DNA of 64,000 nt, taken from assembly GCF_021117405.1 (NCBI RefSeq), contig NZ_CP088251.1:2232001-2296000 (forward strand). The letters are read 5' to 3'. Origin of the DNA: Frateuria edaphi (lineage in GTDB: Bacteria > Pseudomonadota > Gammaproteobacteria > Xanthomonadales > Rhodanobacteraceae). This document shows, one piece after another, positions 49,795 to 58,728 of the stretch; the stretch's first letter is position 1; each line of letters starts with the position of its first letter. Below the pieces are notes generated by a model, which saw only the letters and a program-made list of their open reading frames with translations, was not told where the DNA came from and made no database searches. The translations under genes and the position numbers were made by a program.

Positions 49795-49959
49795 GGAGGG
49801 CTTCTCGCGGGATGAAAAACGGCCATTGTATCCGGCCGACCGCATGGTTGCTCCATTCCCGGCATGCGCGGCTGCTGGATATGGCGGTCGCGCACAGGTG
49901 CCCGCCTGCAGGGCAATGCCGAGCTTGACCGTCGCCGGCGCCACCTCGACAATCGCGGC

Positions 49960-50095
49960 ACACCCAAAGGGGAGTAGTTCCGGCACCGCGGTTTTCCACG
50001 CGGTGCCGTGCGGTGATCGTCATCACGGACGCCTTCGCGTCCCGGTCACCCCGGCGAGGTCTTTCGCGAACGAGACTTTTGCGGTGGCGACGGGC
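49960..50095 (+). promoter_or_regulatory. yybP-ykoY (manganese) riboswitch
   Basis: The leader of the TerC gene contains the class hallmarks in order. The conserved loop AAAGGGGAGTAG is at 49966-49977. A strong hairpin GGCACCGCG/CGCGGTGCC follows (about 49982-50007). The second conserved loop CATCACGG is at 50021-50028. A distal segment GAGGTCTTTCGCGAACGAGAC follows. The same motif precedes TerC-family alx and mntP in E. coli. The ends are approximate. Confidence 0.85.
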
Positions 50096-50145
50096 CTGTG
50101 CGCGTGTCCGCCGTCATCGCCATGAGTCACGCGCGGGAGCTTTGC

Positions 50146-50823
50146 ATGGACATCAGCGGTACCGATTTCGTCTCCGGCCTCCTGGCCATCATCCTGCTCG
50201 ACCTCGTGCTCGCCGGCGACAACGCGATCGTGATCGCGCTGGCCGCGCGCAACCTGCCCAAGGCGCTGCAGAGGAAAGCGGTGTTCTGGGGCACCTTCGG
50301 CGCGGTGGCCGTACGCGTGGCGTTGACCGCTGTCGTCGTCTACCTGCTCAAGTTGCCCGGCCTGATGCTGGCCGGCGGCGTGCTGCTGTTGCCGATCGCC
50401 TGGAAGCTGATCAAGCCCGAGGCGGAAAGCGGACACGAAGTCAGTGCGGCGGACAGCTTCTGGGCCGCGCTGCGCACGATCGTGGTGGCCGATGCGTTGA
50501 TGGGCCTGGATAACGTGCTGGCGATCGCCGGCGCGTCGAAAGGCCATCTGGGACTGGTCGTGCTTGGCCTGCTGATCAGCGTGCCGCTGGTGGTGTGGGG
50601 TTCGACGCTGATCCTGAAACTCATCGAGCGCTTTCCTTTCATCGTCTACCTGGGCGCAGGCGCGATCGCCTGGACCGCCGGCCGCATGATCGCCCATGAC
50701 CATCTGCTGCGCGGCTGGTTCGATGCGCATCCCTGGCAAGGCTACGCGCTGGACATCCTGCTGATCACGCTGGTGTGCGGCGGCGGCTGGCTGGCCCAGC
50801 GTCGCAGGGCCCGGCTGGGGTGA
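50146..50823 (+). CDS. TerC-family membrane protein (YjbE/Alx-like manganese exporter)
   Basis: A 225-residue polytopic inner-membrane protein of the TerC/YjbE family. The signature acidic-asparagine motifs are LLDLVLAGDNAIVIALAARNLP in the first helix pair and VVADALMGLDNVLAIAGASKGH in the second half, which line the metal path. ATG 50146 has GGGAGC upstream. The manganese riboswitch immediately ahead supports a Mn-exporting or metal-loading role. The gene is monocistronic and lies between the divergent prpD and a convergent outer-membrane protein gene. Confidence 0.9.
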   Translation: MDISGTDFVSGLLAIILLDLVLAGDNAIVIALAARNLPKALQRKAVFWGTFGAVAVRVALTAVVVYLLKLPGLMLAGGVLLLPIAWKLIKPEAESGHEVSAADSFWAALRTIVVADALMGLDNVLAIAGASKGHLGLVVLGLLISVPLVVWGSTLILKLIERFPFIVYLGAGAIAWTAGRMIAHDHLLRGWFDAHPWQGYALDILLITLVCGGGWLAQRRRARLG

Positions 50824-50862
50824 ATGCGAGGGACCGCAACCGGAGCGGTTGCGGTCCTTCCG

Positions 50863-51714
50863 TTACCAGCGCAGCTTCGCGAACGCCGACGGTCCGCTAA
50901 GGGTCATGTCCAGGTCCGCGTCGTAGGCACTGCGGTTCCAGTGCAGCTTGATCTGGCTGTAGCCGTATTCGACACCGAAGCCCAGGTTCCGCCACGGCAA
51001 CCATTCCACGCCGAGCGCGGCGTTGTAGATATGCCCGCTGATGCGGCCGCCGTTCTTGCGCACGCCCGACGCGTCCAGGTACATGCGCCACTGGTCGTTG
51101 AACATGTGGCGCCAACCCAGCTGCAGCATCGGTGCCCAGGCGCTGTCGTTGCTGGTGGTGGCGACCGATACCACCTGCTCGCCTCCCTGCCCCAGATCGT
51201 AGGCGCCATCGCCCGCCAGCGCGGTCTTCACCCGATACCAGCCCGCGCCCAGGCCGACGCCATAGGCGTCGTTGCCCTGTCCGAACCACCAGCGCCAGGC
51301 GACGCTGCCGAAGTTGAAATCGAGCTTGGCGCGGACGTCCGCGTTGGCGCTGTAGTTCACGCCGTCATAGGTGATGTCGCGCGCGAGCACCTGGTGGCTG
51401 GAGCGGTCGATGTTGTAGTAGTCGAGCGCCAGGCCCTGGTGTTCGCCGAACAGGAAGTCGGCGCGCACGCGCGGCACGGCCTTGTTCTTGTCGAAGCCAA
51501 GGTCGTCCTCGAGGTTGATGGTGCCGCTGAGCGTGTCGCTCGGGTCGGCGATCCTGACGTCCGTGTCCACGCCGGCGTAGTAGCCACCCAGCCGCACGCT
51601 GGCGCGGTCCAGGACGGGGGAGGAATCCTGTGCCATCGCGGCGGTGCTCCCCAATGCGAGCGGGACCAGGACAAGAAGCGGGGACCACGACGGACGCTTG
51701 GCGGGATGTCGCAT
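50863..51714 (-). CDS. Predicted outer-membrane beta-barrel protein
   Basis: A 283-residue protein with a signal peptide (VPLALGSTAAMAQ-DSSP) and alternating hydrophobic/polar strands: VRLGGYYAGVDTDVRIAD, VRADFLFGEHQGLALDYY, GSVAWRWWFGQGNDAYGVGLGAGWYRV. It ends in the outer-membrane signature FAKLRW with terminal Trp. About eight to ten strands are likely. The segment GTINLEDDLGFDKNKAVPRV resembles uncharacterised barrel proteins of Xanthomonadales and Burkholderiales. Function unknown. The start at 51714 has only GAGAG upstream. Confidence 0.78.
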   Translation of the reverse strand: MRHPAKRPSWSPLLVLVPLALGSTAAMAQDSSPVLDRASVRLGGYYAGVDTDVRIADPSDTLSGTINLEDDLGFDKNKAVPRVRADFLFGEHQGLALDYYNIDRSSHQVLARDITYDGVNYSANADVRAKLDFNFGSVAWRWWFGQGNDAYGVGLGAGWYRVKTALAGDGAYDLGQGGEQVVSVATTSNDSAWAPMLQLGWRHMFNDQWRMYLDASGVRKNGGRISGHIYNAALGVEWLPWRNLGFGVEYGYSQIKLHWNRSAYDADLDMTLSGPSAFAKLRW

Positions 51715-51933
51715 GCGGAGGCTCTCTCGGAATGGCGGGCCATGGTAGCCAGCGTCCCCGTGGACAGGCCGTGGACAGCGCCGATCCATGACCATCGCAT
51801 GCTTGTGCGGGAGTCCCCTTTGGGGCCATGCCTTCGGAGCATCGCCCACCAGGGGCGCATGCAAGGGATGCGCGCAGCGCGAGCCCTTTCCGCCGAAGTC
51901 CCTCCCGACGGGGAGGGACTTCCAGTCGGGCGC

Positions 51934-53079
51934 TCAGCGCTTCTCGATCGGCACGTAGGTCTGGTCTTCCGGACCGGTGTAGTTCGCGCTCGGACGGATG
52001 ATCTTGCCGTCCTGGCGCTGCTCGATCACGTGCGCGCTCCAGCCGGAGGTGCGCGCGATGACGAACAGCGGCGTGAACATGGCGGTCGGCACGCCCATCA
52101 TGTGGTAGGCGCTGGCCGAGTACCAGTCGAGGTTGGGGAACATCTTCTTGAGGTCTCCCATCAGTTTCTCGATGCGCTCGGAGACCTCGAACAGGGTCGG
52201 ATTGCCGCCATCGGTGCAGAGCTTGCGCGAGATTTCCTTGATGATCTCGTTGCGCGGGTCGGACACCGTGTACACCGGATGGCCGAAACCGATGATGATT
52301 TCCTTCCTTTCCACGCGCGCGCGGATGTCCGCTTCCGCCTCGTCGGCGTTGCGGTAGCGCGCGATGATCTCCATCGCCACCTCGTTGGCGCCGCCGTGCT
52401 TGGGACCGCGCAGCGCGCCGATCGCGCCGGTGAGGGCCGAATACATGTCCGAACCGGTGCCGGCGATCACGCGGGCGGTGAACGTCGAGGCGTTGAACTC
52501 GTGCTCCGCGTAGAGCACCAGCGACTTGTCCAGCGCCTGCGCATGCAGTTCGCTCGGCGCCTTGCCATGCAGCACGTGCAGGAAGTGCGCGGCGATCGAC
52601 TCGTCATCGGTCTCCGTCTCGACCCGCTTGCCGTTGTGGCTGAAGTGGTACCAGTACAGCAGCATCGAGCCGAAGCTCGCCATCAGGCGGTCGGCGATGT
52701 CGCGCGCGCCGGTGACGTTGTGGTCCTCCTTCTCCGGCAGCACCGTGCCCAGCACCGAGCAGCCCGTGCGCAGCACGTCCATCGGGTGGGTCGCGGCCGG
52801 CAACAGCTCCAGCGCGCACTTGACCGGCGCCGGCAGGCCGCGCAGGCGCTTGAGCTTGGCCTTGTAGTTCTGCAGCTCCGTCCAGCTCGGCAGCACGCCG
52901 TGCACCAGCAGGTAGGCCACTTCCTCGAAACTGCCCTTGGCCGCCAGGTCATGGATGTCGTAGCCGCGGTAGTGCAGGTCGTTGCCGCTGCGGCCGACCG
53001 TGCACAGCGCGGTATTGCCGGCCGGCACGCCGGACAGCGCAACGGATTTCTTGGCCTTGGGGAGGACTTGCTCGGTCAT
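51934..53079 (-). CDS. prpC: 2-methylcitrate synthase PrpC
   Basis: A 381-residue citrate-synthase-family enzyme condensing propionyl-CoA with oxaloacetate. It begins [20 protein letters not shown] and [12 protein letters not shown], typical of PrpC. Active-site regions are [16 protein letters not shown] (His), [14 protein letters not shown] (His) and [25 protein letters not shown] (Asp region replaced in the small domain as usual for the family). Length fits methylcitrate synthase (about 385) rather than the longer citrate synthase. AGGAG precedes the ATG. Confidence 0.95.
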   Translation of the reverse strand: MTEQVLPKAKKSVALSGVPAGNTALCTVGRSGNDLHYRGYDIHDLAAKGSFEEVAYLLVHGVLPSWTELQNYKAKLKRLRGLPAPVKCALELLPAATHPMDVLRTGCSVLGTVLPEKEDHNVTGARDIADRLMASFGSMLLYWYHFSHNGKRVETETDDESIAAHFLHVLHGKAPSELHAQALDKSLVLYAEHEFNASTFTARVIAGTGSDMYSALTGAIGALRGPKHGGANEVAMEIIARYRNADEAEADIRARVERKEIIIGFGHPVYTVSDPRNEIIKEISRKLCTDGGNPTLFEVSERIEKLMGDLKKMFPNLDWYSASAYHMMGVPTAMFTPLFVIARTSGWSAHVIEQRQDGKIIRPSANYTGPEDQTYVPIEKR

Positions 53080-53124
53080 AGGGTATCTCCTGGATGCAAG
53101 GGTTGGGTGCCAGGCGGGGACTCT

Positions 53125-53192
53125 TGTAGGAGTGCACCCTGTGCGGCGACCGGATGTGCGGCAGAACGGTCGCGGACAGGGTCCGCTTTACA
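53125..53192. repeat. Dispersed long inverted repeat, copy 3
   Basis: TGTAGGAGTGCACCCTGT and GGCGACC pair imperfectly with GGTCGCGGACAGGGTCCGC and TTTACA. It is the most diverged of the four copies and fills most of the 123-bp gap between prpC and prpB. Confidence 0.65.
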
Positions 53193-53202
53193 GGGAGCCT
53201 GA

Positions 53203-54087
53203 TCAGCTCTCTTTGGAAAACAATGCGTCGAGCTTGTCCTCGTAGGCGTGGTAGCCCAGGAAGTCGTACAGCTCCTCGCGCGTCTGCAAGGTATCGATGA
53301 TGCCCTTCTGCGTGCCTTCGCGGCGCACGGTTTCGTAGAAGTTCAATGCCGCCTTGTTCATCGCGCGATAGGCGCCGCAGCAGTAGAGCGCGATGTCCAC
53401 GCCAGCCGAGCGCAGCTCGTCGGTAGTGAAGAACGGCGTGGAACCGAATTCGGTGAGGTTGGCCAGGATCGGTACCTTCACCGCCGCCTTGAACCGGCGG
53501 TAGTCGTCCAGCGTCTTCATCGCCTCGGGGAAGATCATGTCGGCGCCAGCCTCGACATAGGCGCAGGCGCGTTCGATCGCCGCGTCGATGCCTTCCACGG
53601 CCGCCGCGTCGGTGCGGGCCATGATCACGAAGCCCGCATCGGTACGCGCATCCACCGCCGCCTTGACCCGGTCGACCATCTCCGCCTTCGACACGACTTC
53701 CTTCCCGGGACGATGGCCGCAGCGTTTCTGGCCCACCTGGTCTTCCATGTGCACGGCGGCCACACCGACGTTGATGAAGGAGCGGATCGTGCGGGCGATG
53801 TTGAATGCCCCACCCCAGCCGGTATCGATGTCGACCAGCAACGGCAGCTGGGTGGCGTCCACGATGCGGCGCGCGTCGGTAAGCACGTCCTCCATCGTGC
53901 TGATGCCGAGATCCGGCATGCCCAGCGAATTGGCCGCCACGCCGCCGCCGGAAAGGTAAAGCGCCTTGTAGCCGACGCGCTTGGCCATCAAACCGGCGTA
54001 GGCGGTGATCGCGCCCATCACCTGCAGGGGCTGCTCTTCGGCCAGCGCGGCGCGGAAGCGGGCGCCGGGGGATGCGATGGGGGACAT
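53203..54087 (-). CDS. prpB: 2-methylisocitrate lyase PrpB
   Basis: A 294-residue ICL/PEP-mutase-superfamily enzyme splitting 2-methylisocitrate into pyruvate and succinate. The substrate loop [12 protein letters not shown] contains the catalytic Cys. [18 protein letters not shown] supplies the metal-binding Asp, and VHMEDQ and [20 protein letters not shown] are typical. GGAG precedes the ATG. It is first in the prpB-prpC unit; no PrpR-type regulator or AcnD/PrpF is adjacent. Confidence 0.96.
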   Translation of the reverse strand: MSPIASPGARFRAALAEEQPLQVMGAITAYAGLMAKRVGYKALYLSGGGVAANSLGMPDLGISTMEDVLTDARRIVDATQLPLLVDIDTGWGGAFNIARTIRSFINVGVAAVHMEDQVGQKRCGHRPGKEVVSKAEMVDRVKAAVDARTDAGFVIMARTDAAAVEGIDAAIERACAYVEAGADMIFPEAMKTLDDYRRFKAAVKVPILANLTEFGSTPFFTTDELRSAGVDIALYCCGAYRAMNKAALNFYETVRREGTQKGIIDTLQTREELYDFLGYHAYEDKLDALFSKES

Positions 54088-54150
54088 GGAAGGCTCCGCG
54101 GGAAAAGCGCCATTTTAGCGCACCGTCCGCCCTTGCCCCTGTCCCGGGAC

Positions 54151-54172
54151 TTGACCCTCACGTAACGTGAGG
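54151..54172 (+). promoter_or_regulatory. MerR-type operator/promoter
   Basis: TTGACC (54151-54156) is followed directly by the 17-base palindrome CCTCACGTAACGTGAGG (54156-54172). This layout, a -35 element abutting a palindrome in a long spacer, is that of MerR-family autoregulated promoters. The -10 element is poor (around AGCCT, 54177-54181). The regulator gene starts 36 bp downstream. Confidence 0.75.
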
Positions 54173-54207
54173 CTGGAGCCTGCCGGCACGCACCGAGGAG
54201 ACCCACC

Positions 54208-55224
54208 ATGCCGCTGACCGTCGGCGAACTCGCCCGCCGCTGTGGACTGACCGTCCGCACGCTGCACCACTACGACGCCATCGGCCTGCTCAAGCCCTCG
54301 CTGCGCTCCGATGCGGGCTATCGCTTGTACGACCGGACCAACGTGGAACGCCTGCACCGTATCCAGGCGTTGCGACAGTTCGGCCTGCCGCTGGCCGACA
54401 TCGGAACCGTCCTGTCCGGGCCCGAGCAACCGCTGGGCGAGCTGATCGATCGCCAGATCGCCCAGCTCGACCGCGAGCTCGACCGCGCTGCCCGCCTGCG
54501 CAGCCGCCTGGTTGCACTTGGCGGGCAGCTGGCCGCCGGACAGTCCCCCGACCTGGCCGAGTGGCTGGACACGCTGGAACTGATGACCATGTACGAAAAA
54601 TATTTCTCCCCCGAGGAGCTGCAAAGCCTGCCCTTGCACAACGACCCGGATGTATTGGCGCATTGGAATGCGCTGATCGGCGAAGTACAGGCCGCCATGG
54701 ATCGCGGAGTCACGCCCGAGGCGCCGTATGCGCATGCGTTGGCCTTGCAGTGGATGGAAGCGGTCCAACGGGGCACGGGCAACAACCCCGGCTTCATCAC
54801 CCGCCTGAAGGCGATGCAGGACAACGAGCCGGGGATACGCGAACGCAACGGCATCACGCCTGCGCTGGAGCGTTTCATCGAGCGGGCACTGGTAGACGCG
54901 AGGCTGGTGATCTTCGAGCGTTACCTGGGTCCGTCGGACATGGAACGCATGCGCGCGAATTACGGTGCTCACATGTACGACTGGCCGCCGCTCATTGCGG
55001 AAGTGCGTGGCGCCATCAACGCGGGCGTGCCGCCGACCGATCCCCATGCCCAACGGTTGGCGCGGCGCTGGATGGAACTCTTCCGCGCCTATGCCGGCGA
55101 CGATCCGGCCACGCACGCGCGCATCCGCGAGGCCTACGTGAACGAGCCGGATCTGCGCAGCGGCAGTTCGGTGGATCCGGCGATGCTTGCGTATGTGCGC
55201 TCGGCGATCGAGGCGATGGGATAG
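54208..55224 (+). CDS. MerR-family transcriptional regulator with two TipAS-like domains
   Basis: A 338-residue regulator. The N-terminal winged helix (TVGELARRCGLTVRTLHHYDAIGLLKPSLR, GYRLYDRTNVERLHRI) is classic MerR. A coiled-coil dimerisation helix follows (about 75-115). Two successive TipAS-like ligand domains come next, about 125-215 (MYEKYFSPEELQSLP, WNALIGEVQAAMDRG) and about 235-335 (FERYLGPSDMERMRANYG, WPPLIAEVRGAINAG). TipAS domains bind thiopeptide or other hydrophobic antibiotics. AGGAG precedes the ATG, and a palindromic operator lies just upstream. No adjacent efflux pump gene is seen. Confidence 0.88.
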   Translation: MPLTVGELARRCGLTVRTLHHYDAIGLLKPSLRSDAGYRLYDRTNVERLHRIQALRQFGLPLADIGTVLSGPEQPLGELIDRQIAQLDRELDRAARLRSRLVALGGQLAAGQSPDLAEWLDTLELMTMYEKYFSPEELQSLPLHNDPDVLAHWNALIGEVQAAMDRGVTPEAPYAHALALQWMEAVQRGTGNNPGFITRLKAMQDNEPGIRERNGITPALERFIERALVDARLVIFERYLGPSDMERMRANYGAHMYDWPPLIAEVRGAINAGVPPTDPHAQRLARRWMELFRAYAGDDPATHARIREAYVNEPDLRSGSSVDPAMLAYVRSAIEAMG

Positions 55225-55558
55225 GCGCACCCGCACAACCGGCCATTCGCGACGGCGCAGGTGACGGGGAGGTTTCCCGCGTGACTGCCAAGAGCATGCG
55301 CCGAACTTCCATGCGCTGTCGCAAGCGTGGCCCCTCACCCCAACCCTCTCCGCGGAGGGCAGAGGGCGTGGCTCGCGGGCGCGCGAAGCATCCCGGTCGG
55401 CTACCGACGCGCGCCTCTTCCCTCCGGGGCGAGGGCTGAGTGAGCAGCCAGGGCTTGCGGGGAGTTCCGGCCTAGCAGTGGAAAGCTTCGTCGTTGCTCA
55501 CTCCGGAAAAGAAAAAGGGCGGCCAAGGCCGCCCCTTTTTTGACCAGGCCCGGAAGCC
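55225..55558. other. Intergenic region with GC-rich hairpins
   Basis: 334 bp without a supported gene. It holds two short GC-rich inverted repeats of the CCCTCTCCGCGGAGGG and CTTCCCTCCGGGGCGAGGG type (about 55345-55375 and 55415-55440) and, at the mdh end, a terminator. No other signal is seen. Confidence 0.6.
55514..55540 (-). terminator. Terminator of mdh
   Basis: GGGCGGCC (55517-55524) pairs with GGCCGCCC (55527-55534), extended by flanking A/T pairs. T runs exist in both orientations, 19 bp past the mdh stop; it may also end the MerR transcript. Confidence 0.85.
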
Positions 55559-56545
55559 TTACTTCTTCGCGAACAGGTGTTCGACGCCGCCACGCTCCTC
55601 GCGCAGCTCCTTGTCGGTCGCGTCCATGCGGGCGCGCGAGAAATCGCCGGTCTCCAGACCCTGCACGATGGCGTACTTGCCATCCTTCACGGTCACCGGA
55701 TAGCCGTAGATCACGCCCGGCGCGATGCCGTACGAGCCGTCCGACGGAATGCCCATCGAGACCCAGTCACCCTCTTCCGTACCCAGCGCCCACGAGCGCA
55801 TGTGGTCGATCGCGGCCGAAGCGGCCGAGGCGGCCGACGAGGCACCGCGGGCCTTGATGATGGCCGCGCCGCGCTGCTGCACGGTCGGGATGAAGTCGCT
55901 TTCGTACCAGGCCTGGTCGACCAGCGACAGCGCCGGCTTCCCGTCCACGGTGGCGTGGTGGATGTCCGGGTACTGCGTGGAGCTGTGGTTGCCCCAGATG
56001 GTCATCTTCTTGATGTCGGTCGAGTGCTTGCCGGTCTTCTCCGCGAGCTGCGACAGCGCGCGGTTGTGGTCCAGGCGCACCATCGCGGTGAAGCACTTCG
56101 GGTCCAGGTCCGGCGCGTTCTGCTGGGCGATCAGCGCGTTGGTGTTGGCCGGGTTGCCGACCACCAGCACCTTCACGTCGCGCTTGGCGTGGTCGTTCAG
56201 CGCCTTGCCCTGCGGGCCGAAGATGGCGCCGTTGGCTTCCAGCAGATCCTTGCGCTCCATGCCGGGGCCGCGCGGACGGGCGCCGACCAGCAGCGCGTAG
56301 TCGACGTCCTTGAAGGCGACGTTGAGGTCGTCGGTAGCCACCACGCCGGCGAGCGTCGGGAACGCGCAGTCGTTGAGCTCCATCACCACGCCCTGCAGCG
56401 CGGGCAGCGCCGGGGTGATCTCCAGCAGGTGCAGGATGACCGGCTGGTCCTTGCCCAGCATGTCACCTGCGGCGATGCGGAACAGCAGCGCGTAGCCGAT
56501 CTGGCCAGCGGCGCCGGTGACGGCAACTCGGACGGGGGCTTTCAT
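55559..56545 (-). CDS. mdh: Malate dehydrogenase
   Basis: A 328-residue NAD-dependent malate dehydrogenase of the cytosolic-like group. It has [27 protein letters not shown] (nucleotide fold), [18 protein letters not shown] (substrate Arg loop), [29 protein letters not shown] and the catalytic His in [18 protein letters not shown] 56545 has AAGGAG seven bases upstream; a GTG immediately before it is too close to the ribosome site. It supplies oxaloacetate for the TCA and methylcitrate cycles. Confidence 0.97.
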   Translation of the reverse strand: MKAPVRVAVTGAAGQIGYALLFRIAAGDMLGKDQPVILHLLEITPALPALQGVVMELNDCAFPTLAGVVATDDLNVAFKDVDYALLVGARPRGPGMERKDLLEANGAIFGPQGKALNDHAKRDVKVLVVGNPANTNALIAQQNAPDLDPKCFTAMVRLDHNRALSQLAEKTGKHSTDIKKMTIWGNHSSTQYPDIHHATVDGKPALSLVDQAWYESDFIPTVQQRGAAIIKARGASSAASAASAAIDHMRSWALGTEEGDWVSMGIPSDGSYGIAPGVIYGYPVTVKDGKYAIVQGLETGDFSRARMDATDKELREERGGVEHLFAKK

Positions 56546-56607
56546 CACTTCACTCCTTAAGGTTCAAGAGGTGGACTGCGGCCCACCAAGGCTGGTAATC
56601 GAGAAGG

Positions 56608-57807
56608 TCAAGCCAGTTCGGCGAAGAATTCCTGGATGCGCTTCAAACCCGGCTCCAGCTGGGCGGTCGGGCAGGTGTAGGAAATGCGCAGCGAACGCGG
56701 TTCGCCGAAGGCCGAGCCGGGCACGCAGGCGACGCCCTTGGCTTCGAGCAGCGCCGCGCAGACGTCCACGTCGCTGTTGATGGGCATGCCGTTGTGCGAC
56801 TTGCCGAAGGCGACGGAGATGTCCGGGAAGGCATAAAACGCACCCTGCGGGCGCGGGCAGACCACGCCGGGAATCGCGCGCAGCGCGGCGACCACGACGT
56901 CGCGCTTGGCGGCGAATTCGGCGCACTTGGCCTGCGGGACGTCCTGCGGACCGCTGAAGGCGGCCACCGCCGCGGCGGTGATCACTTCCGGCACGCTGGT
57001 GATGTGATTGGAATTGAGCGTAGTGACCGCCTTGGCCACCGACTCGGGGCCGGCCAGCATGCCCACGCGCCAACCGGGCATGCCGTAGGTCTTGGACACC
57101 GAATCGACGAACACCAGCCGCTCGCGCAGTTCGGGTCGGGCAAAGACGAAGTTGTGGTAGCCGATACCGTCGAACACCATCGAGTTGTAGATGTCGTCGG
57201 TGATGATCCACGTATCCGGATAGCGCACGAGCACGTCGGCCAGCGCGGCGATTTCCTCGGCCGTGTAGACCATGCCGGTCGGATTGGACGGATTGTTGAA
57301 GAGGAACACCTTCGGCTTGCGCTTGAGGGCTTCCTCGAGCTGCGCCGGTGCGAGCTTGTAGTTCTGCGTCGACGGGCACGGCAGCACGTTCATCTTCGCG
57401 CCGACGATGTCGGCGATGTCGCGGTAGGTCGTCCAGTACGGCGCGGCGAAGCAGATCTCGTCGCCCTCGTCGAGCAGCGCCTCGGCCAGGTTGTAGAGCA
57501 CCTGCTTGGCGCCGATGCCGATGGAAAGGTTCATGCGGCCGTAGCCGGAGAAACCCAGCGCCTCGATGTGCTCGAGGAAGGCATCCAGCAGCGGCTCGGC
57601 GCCGCGGTTGCTGCCGTACTGGCCCGAGTCGTGGCTGAGCGACTCGCGCGCCGCGGCGTAGACGTGCTCGCCGGGCAGGAAGTTGGGCACGCCGATCGAG
57701 AAGCTGATGATGTCCCTGCCCTGCGCCTTCAACTGCCTGGCCTTTTCGGCGATGACCATGATCGCGCTGGGCTTGGCGCGACCGACACGCTGGGCGAGCT
57801 GGGGCAT
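56608..57807 (-). CDS. PLP-dependent aminotransferase, class I (aspartate/aromatic type)
   Basis: A 399-residue fold-type I aminotransferase. It starts LAQRVGRAKPSAIMVIAEKARQ and has ISFSIGVPNF and NNPSNPTG. The PLP lysine is Lys239 in VDSVSKTYGMPGWRVGML, and RISYT near the end contains the carboxylate Arg. It belongs to the bacterial aspartate-aminotransferase (AspC/AspB subgroup Ib) family; the exact amino acid is inferred. GAGGAAG precedes the ATG. It lies 62 bp upstream of mdh on the same strand, so co-transcription would link oxaloacetate and aspartate. Confidence 0.9.
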   Translation of the reverse strand: MPQLAQRVGRAKPSAIMVIAEKARQLKAQGRDIISFSIGVPNFLPGEHVYAAARESLSHDSGQYGSNRGAEPLLDAFLEHIEALGFSGYGRMNLSIGIGAKQVLYNLAEALLDEGDEICFAAPYWTTYRDIADIVGAKMNVLPCPSTQNYKLAPAQLEEALKRKPKVFLFNNPSNPTGMVYTAEEIAALADVLVRYPDTWIITDDIYNSMVFDGIGYHNFVFARPELRERLVFVDSVSKTYGMPGWRVGMLAGPESVAKAVTTLNSNHITSVPEVITAAAVAAFSGPQDVPQAKCAEFAAKRDVVVAALRAIPGVVCPRPQGAFYAFPDISVAFGKSHNGMPINSDVDVCAALLEAKGVACVPGSAFGEPRSLRISYTCPTAQLEPGLKRIQEFFAELA

Positions 57808-58142
57808 GGCTTCCTCGGGGGGTGTGGGTGAGGTAACCGGCGGATTTTAGCACGCGGCCGGAAAGCGCTTTCTTCCCCGGACGCAGCTCGGGGGAGAGGG
57901 TCGGAAAAGCCAGAGGGTTCGGTCGTCACGCTGGCCCGAAGCCCAACGGTACAGGGGATGGGACGGCCGAGCCGAGCTGAGTTGCACGGCGCGGTTGGCG
58001 CAACCCAGTCGCGCCCAGGGCGCTCCTATAACGCACGCGTGGTGTCGATCTCGTCCCGGAGAGCTGAGAGGGCTCGATCCAGGCGACGGGCCTCTCCCTC
58101 CCCGATCGCGTCGGGGAGGGAAACCAGATCACGCGACAAGGC
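57808..58142. other. Intergenic region with GC-rich hairpins
   Basis: 335 bp without a supported gene. It should hold the promoter of the aminotransferase gene. Short inverted repeats are visible at about 57872-57903 and at 58088-58121 (CTCCCTCCCCGATC / CGGGGAGGGA). No other signal is recognised. Confidence 0.55.
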
Positions 58143-58652
58143 TCAACCGCGCTGGTCGAGCTTTTCGTTCCATTCCTTGATGCGGTCGGCCTGCGCGGCC
58201 ATCAGCGCATCGACGTCGCCTTCGACGGCCACACGCTCGATGGTGTCGCCTTGGCGGATCGCGTTGACCACCTTCTGGTCGTCACCGCCGACCACTTCGC
58301 CAAACACGCTGTGCTTGCCGTCCAGCCACGGGGTCGGGCCGTGGGTGATGAAGAACTGGCTGCCGTTGGTGCGCGGGCCGGCGTTGGCCATGGACAGCAC
58401 GCCCGGCTTGTCGTGGCGCAGCGAGGGGTGGAACTCGTCCTCGAACTTGTAGCCGGGGCCGCCGGTGCCGGTGCCCAGCGGGCAACCGCCCTGGATCATG
58501 AAATCGTTGATGACGCGGTGGAACGACAGCCCGTCGTAATAGCCGCGGCGGGCCAGGTTGACGAAATTGGCGACGGTCACCGGCGCCTTGTCCTCGTGCA
58601 GGCGCAGGTGGATCGGGCCGCGATTGGTCTCGAACGTGACGTTGATGGTCAT
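58143..58652 (-). CDS. ppiB: Peptidyl-prolyl cis-trans isomerase, cyclophilin type
   Basis: A 169-residue cytoplasmic cyclophilin (no signal peptide). The active site is [15 protein letters not shown] with the catalytic Arg, followed by [34 protein letters not shown] and the Trp region [15 protein letters not shown]. The length and the acidic FEDEF insert match E. coli PpiB. The start at 58652 has AAGGGA upstream. Confidence 0.94.
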   Translation of the reverse strand: MTINVTFETNRGPIHLRLHEDKAPVTVANFVNLARRGYYDGLSFHRVINDFMIQGGCPLGTGTGGPGYKFEDEFHPSLRHDKPGVLSMANAGPRTNGSQFFITHGPTPWLDGKHSVFGEVVGGDDQKVVNAIRQGDTIERVAVEGDVDALMAAQADRIKEWNEKLDQRG

Positions 58653-58728
58653 GGCAATCCCTTGGGACGTGGGCGAAAAGGCCGGCAAGGATAGCGCAGC
58701 AGCCGGCCGTCGCCCGTGAACCGCCTGA

